Of a stretch of DNA of 7,268 nucleotides, positions 7,253 through 7,268 are shown piece by piece. Numbering within the stretch: position 1 is the stretch's first letter; every line of letters begins with the position of its first letter. The position numbers and the translations under genes were made by a program. Origin of the DNA: Mucilaginibacter sp. Lineage in GTDB: Bacteria; Bacteroidota; Bacteroidia; Sphingobacteriales; Sphingobacteriaceae. The DNA is taken from assembly GCA_014376655.1 (NCBI GenBank), contig JACMRC010000170.1:1-7268 (forward strand). The letters are read 5' to 3'. The notes under the pieces are model-generated. The model had not been told where the DNA came from, did no database searches, and saw only the letters and a list, made by a program, of their open reading frames with translations.

Positions 7253-7268
7253 GGCGATTTATAAATGC

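Overview
The window looks like a chromosomal piece of a Bacteroidota genome, most likely Sphingobacteriaceae (Mucilaginibacter/Pedobacter-like). The reasons are the protein style (GH92 glycosidase, PD40 propeller fused to a metallopeptidase, class A PBP with a low-complexity tail), signal peptides ending A-x-A before Gln, moderate to low GC by eye, AT-rich gaps and no clear Shine-Dalgarno sequences. The genus is an inference; no rRNA or other marker is present.

All four genes lie on the minus strand, so the window is read from right to left. (1) 7210-4691 is a secreted GH92-family glycosidase of 839 aa with a chitobiase/Fn3-like C-terminal domain. It starts with GTG, and several family signature motifs are altered. 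(2) 4681-4343 is a 112-aa stand-alone TfoX N-terminal-domain protein, 9 bp downstream of the glycosidase and so probably cotranscribed with it. (3) A gap of about 120 bp follows. It holds a perfect 26-bp palindrome that overlaps the tfoX-like stop codon, and a possible promoter for the next gene. (4) 4223-1911 is a complete bifunctional class A penicillin-binding protein (glycosyltransferase plus transpeptidase). (5) After 45 bp, 1865 to beyond position 1 is the N-terminal 621 residues of an exported protein with a gluzincin (HExxH) peptidase-MA-type domain followed by PD40 beta-propeller repeats. Its C-terminus lies outside the window.

There are probably two transcription units: GH92 + TfoX-like, and PBP + peptidase/PD40. 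The second pairs a murein synthase with a predicted exported metallopeptidase-like protein, both acting in the cell envelope. No functional link between the two units is evident. No gene-free stretch exceeds 300 bases, and no RNA genes, CRISPR arrays or insertion sequences were seen. The least ordinary items are the divergent GH92 active site and the palindrome at 4320-4345. I do not see convincing evidence of a wholly new multi-gene system.
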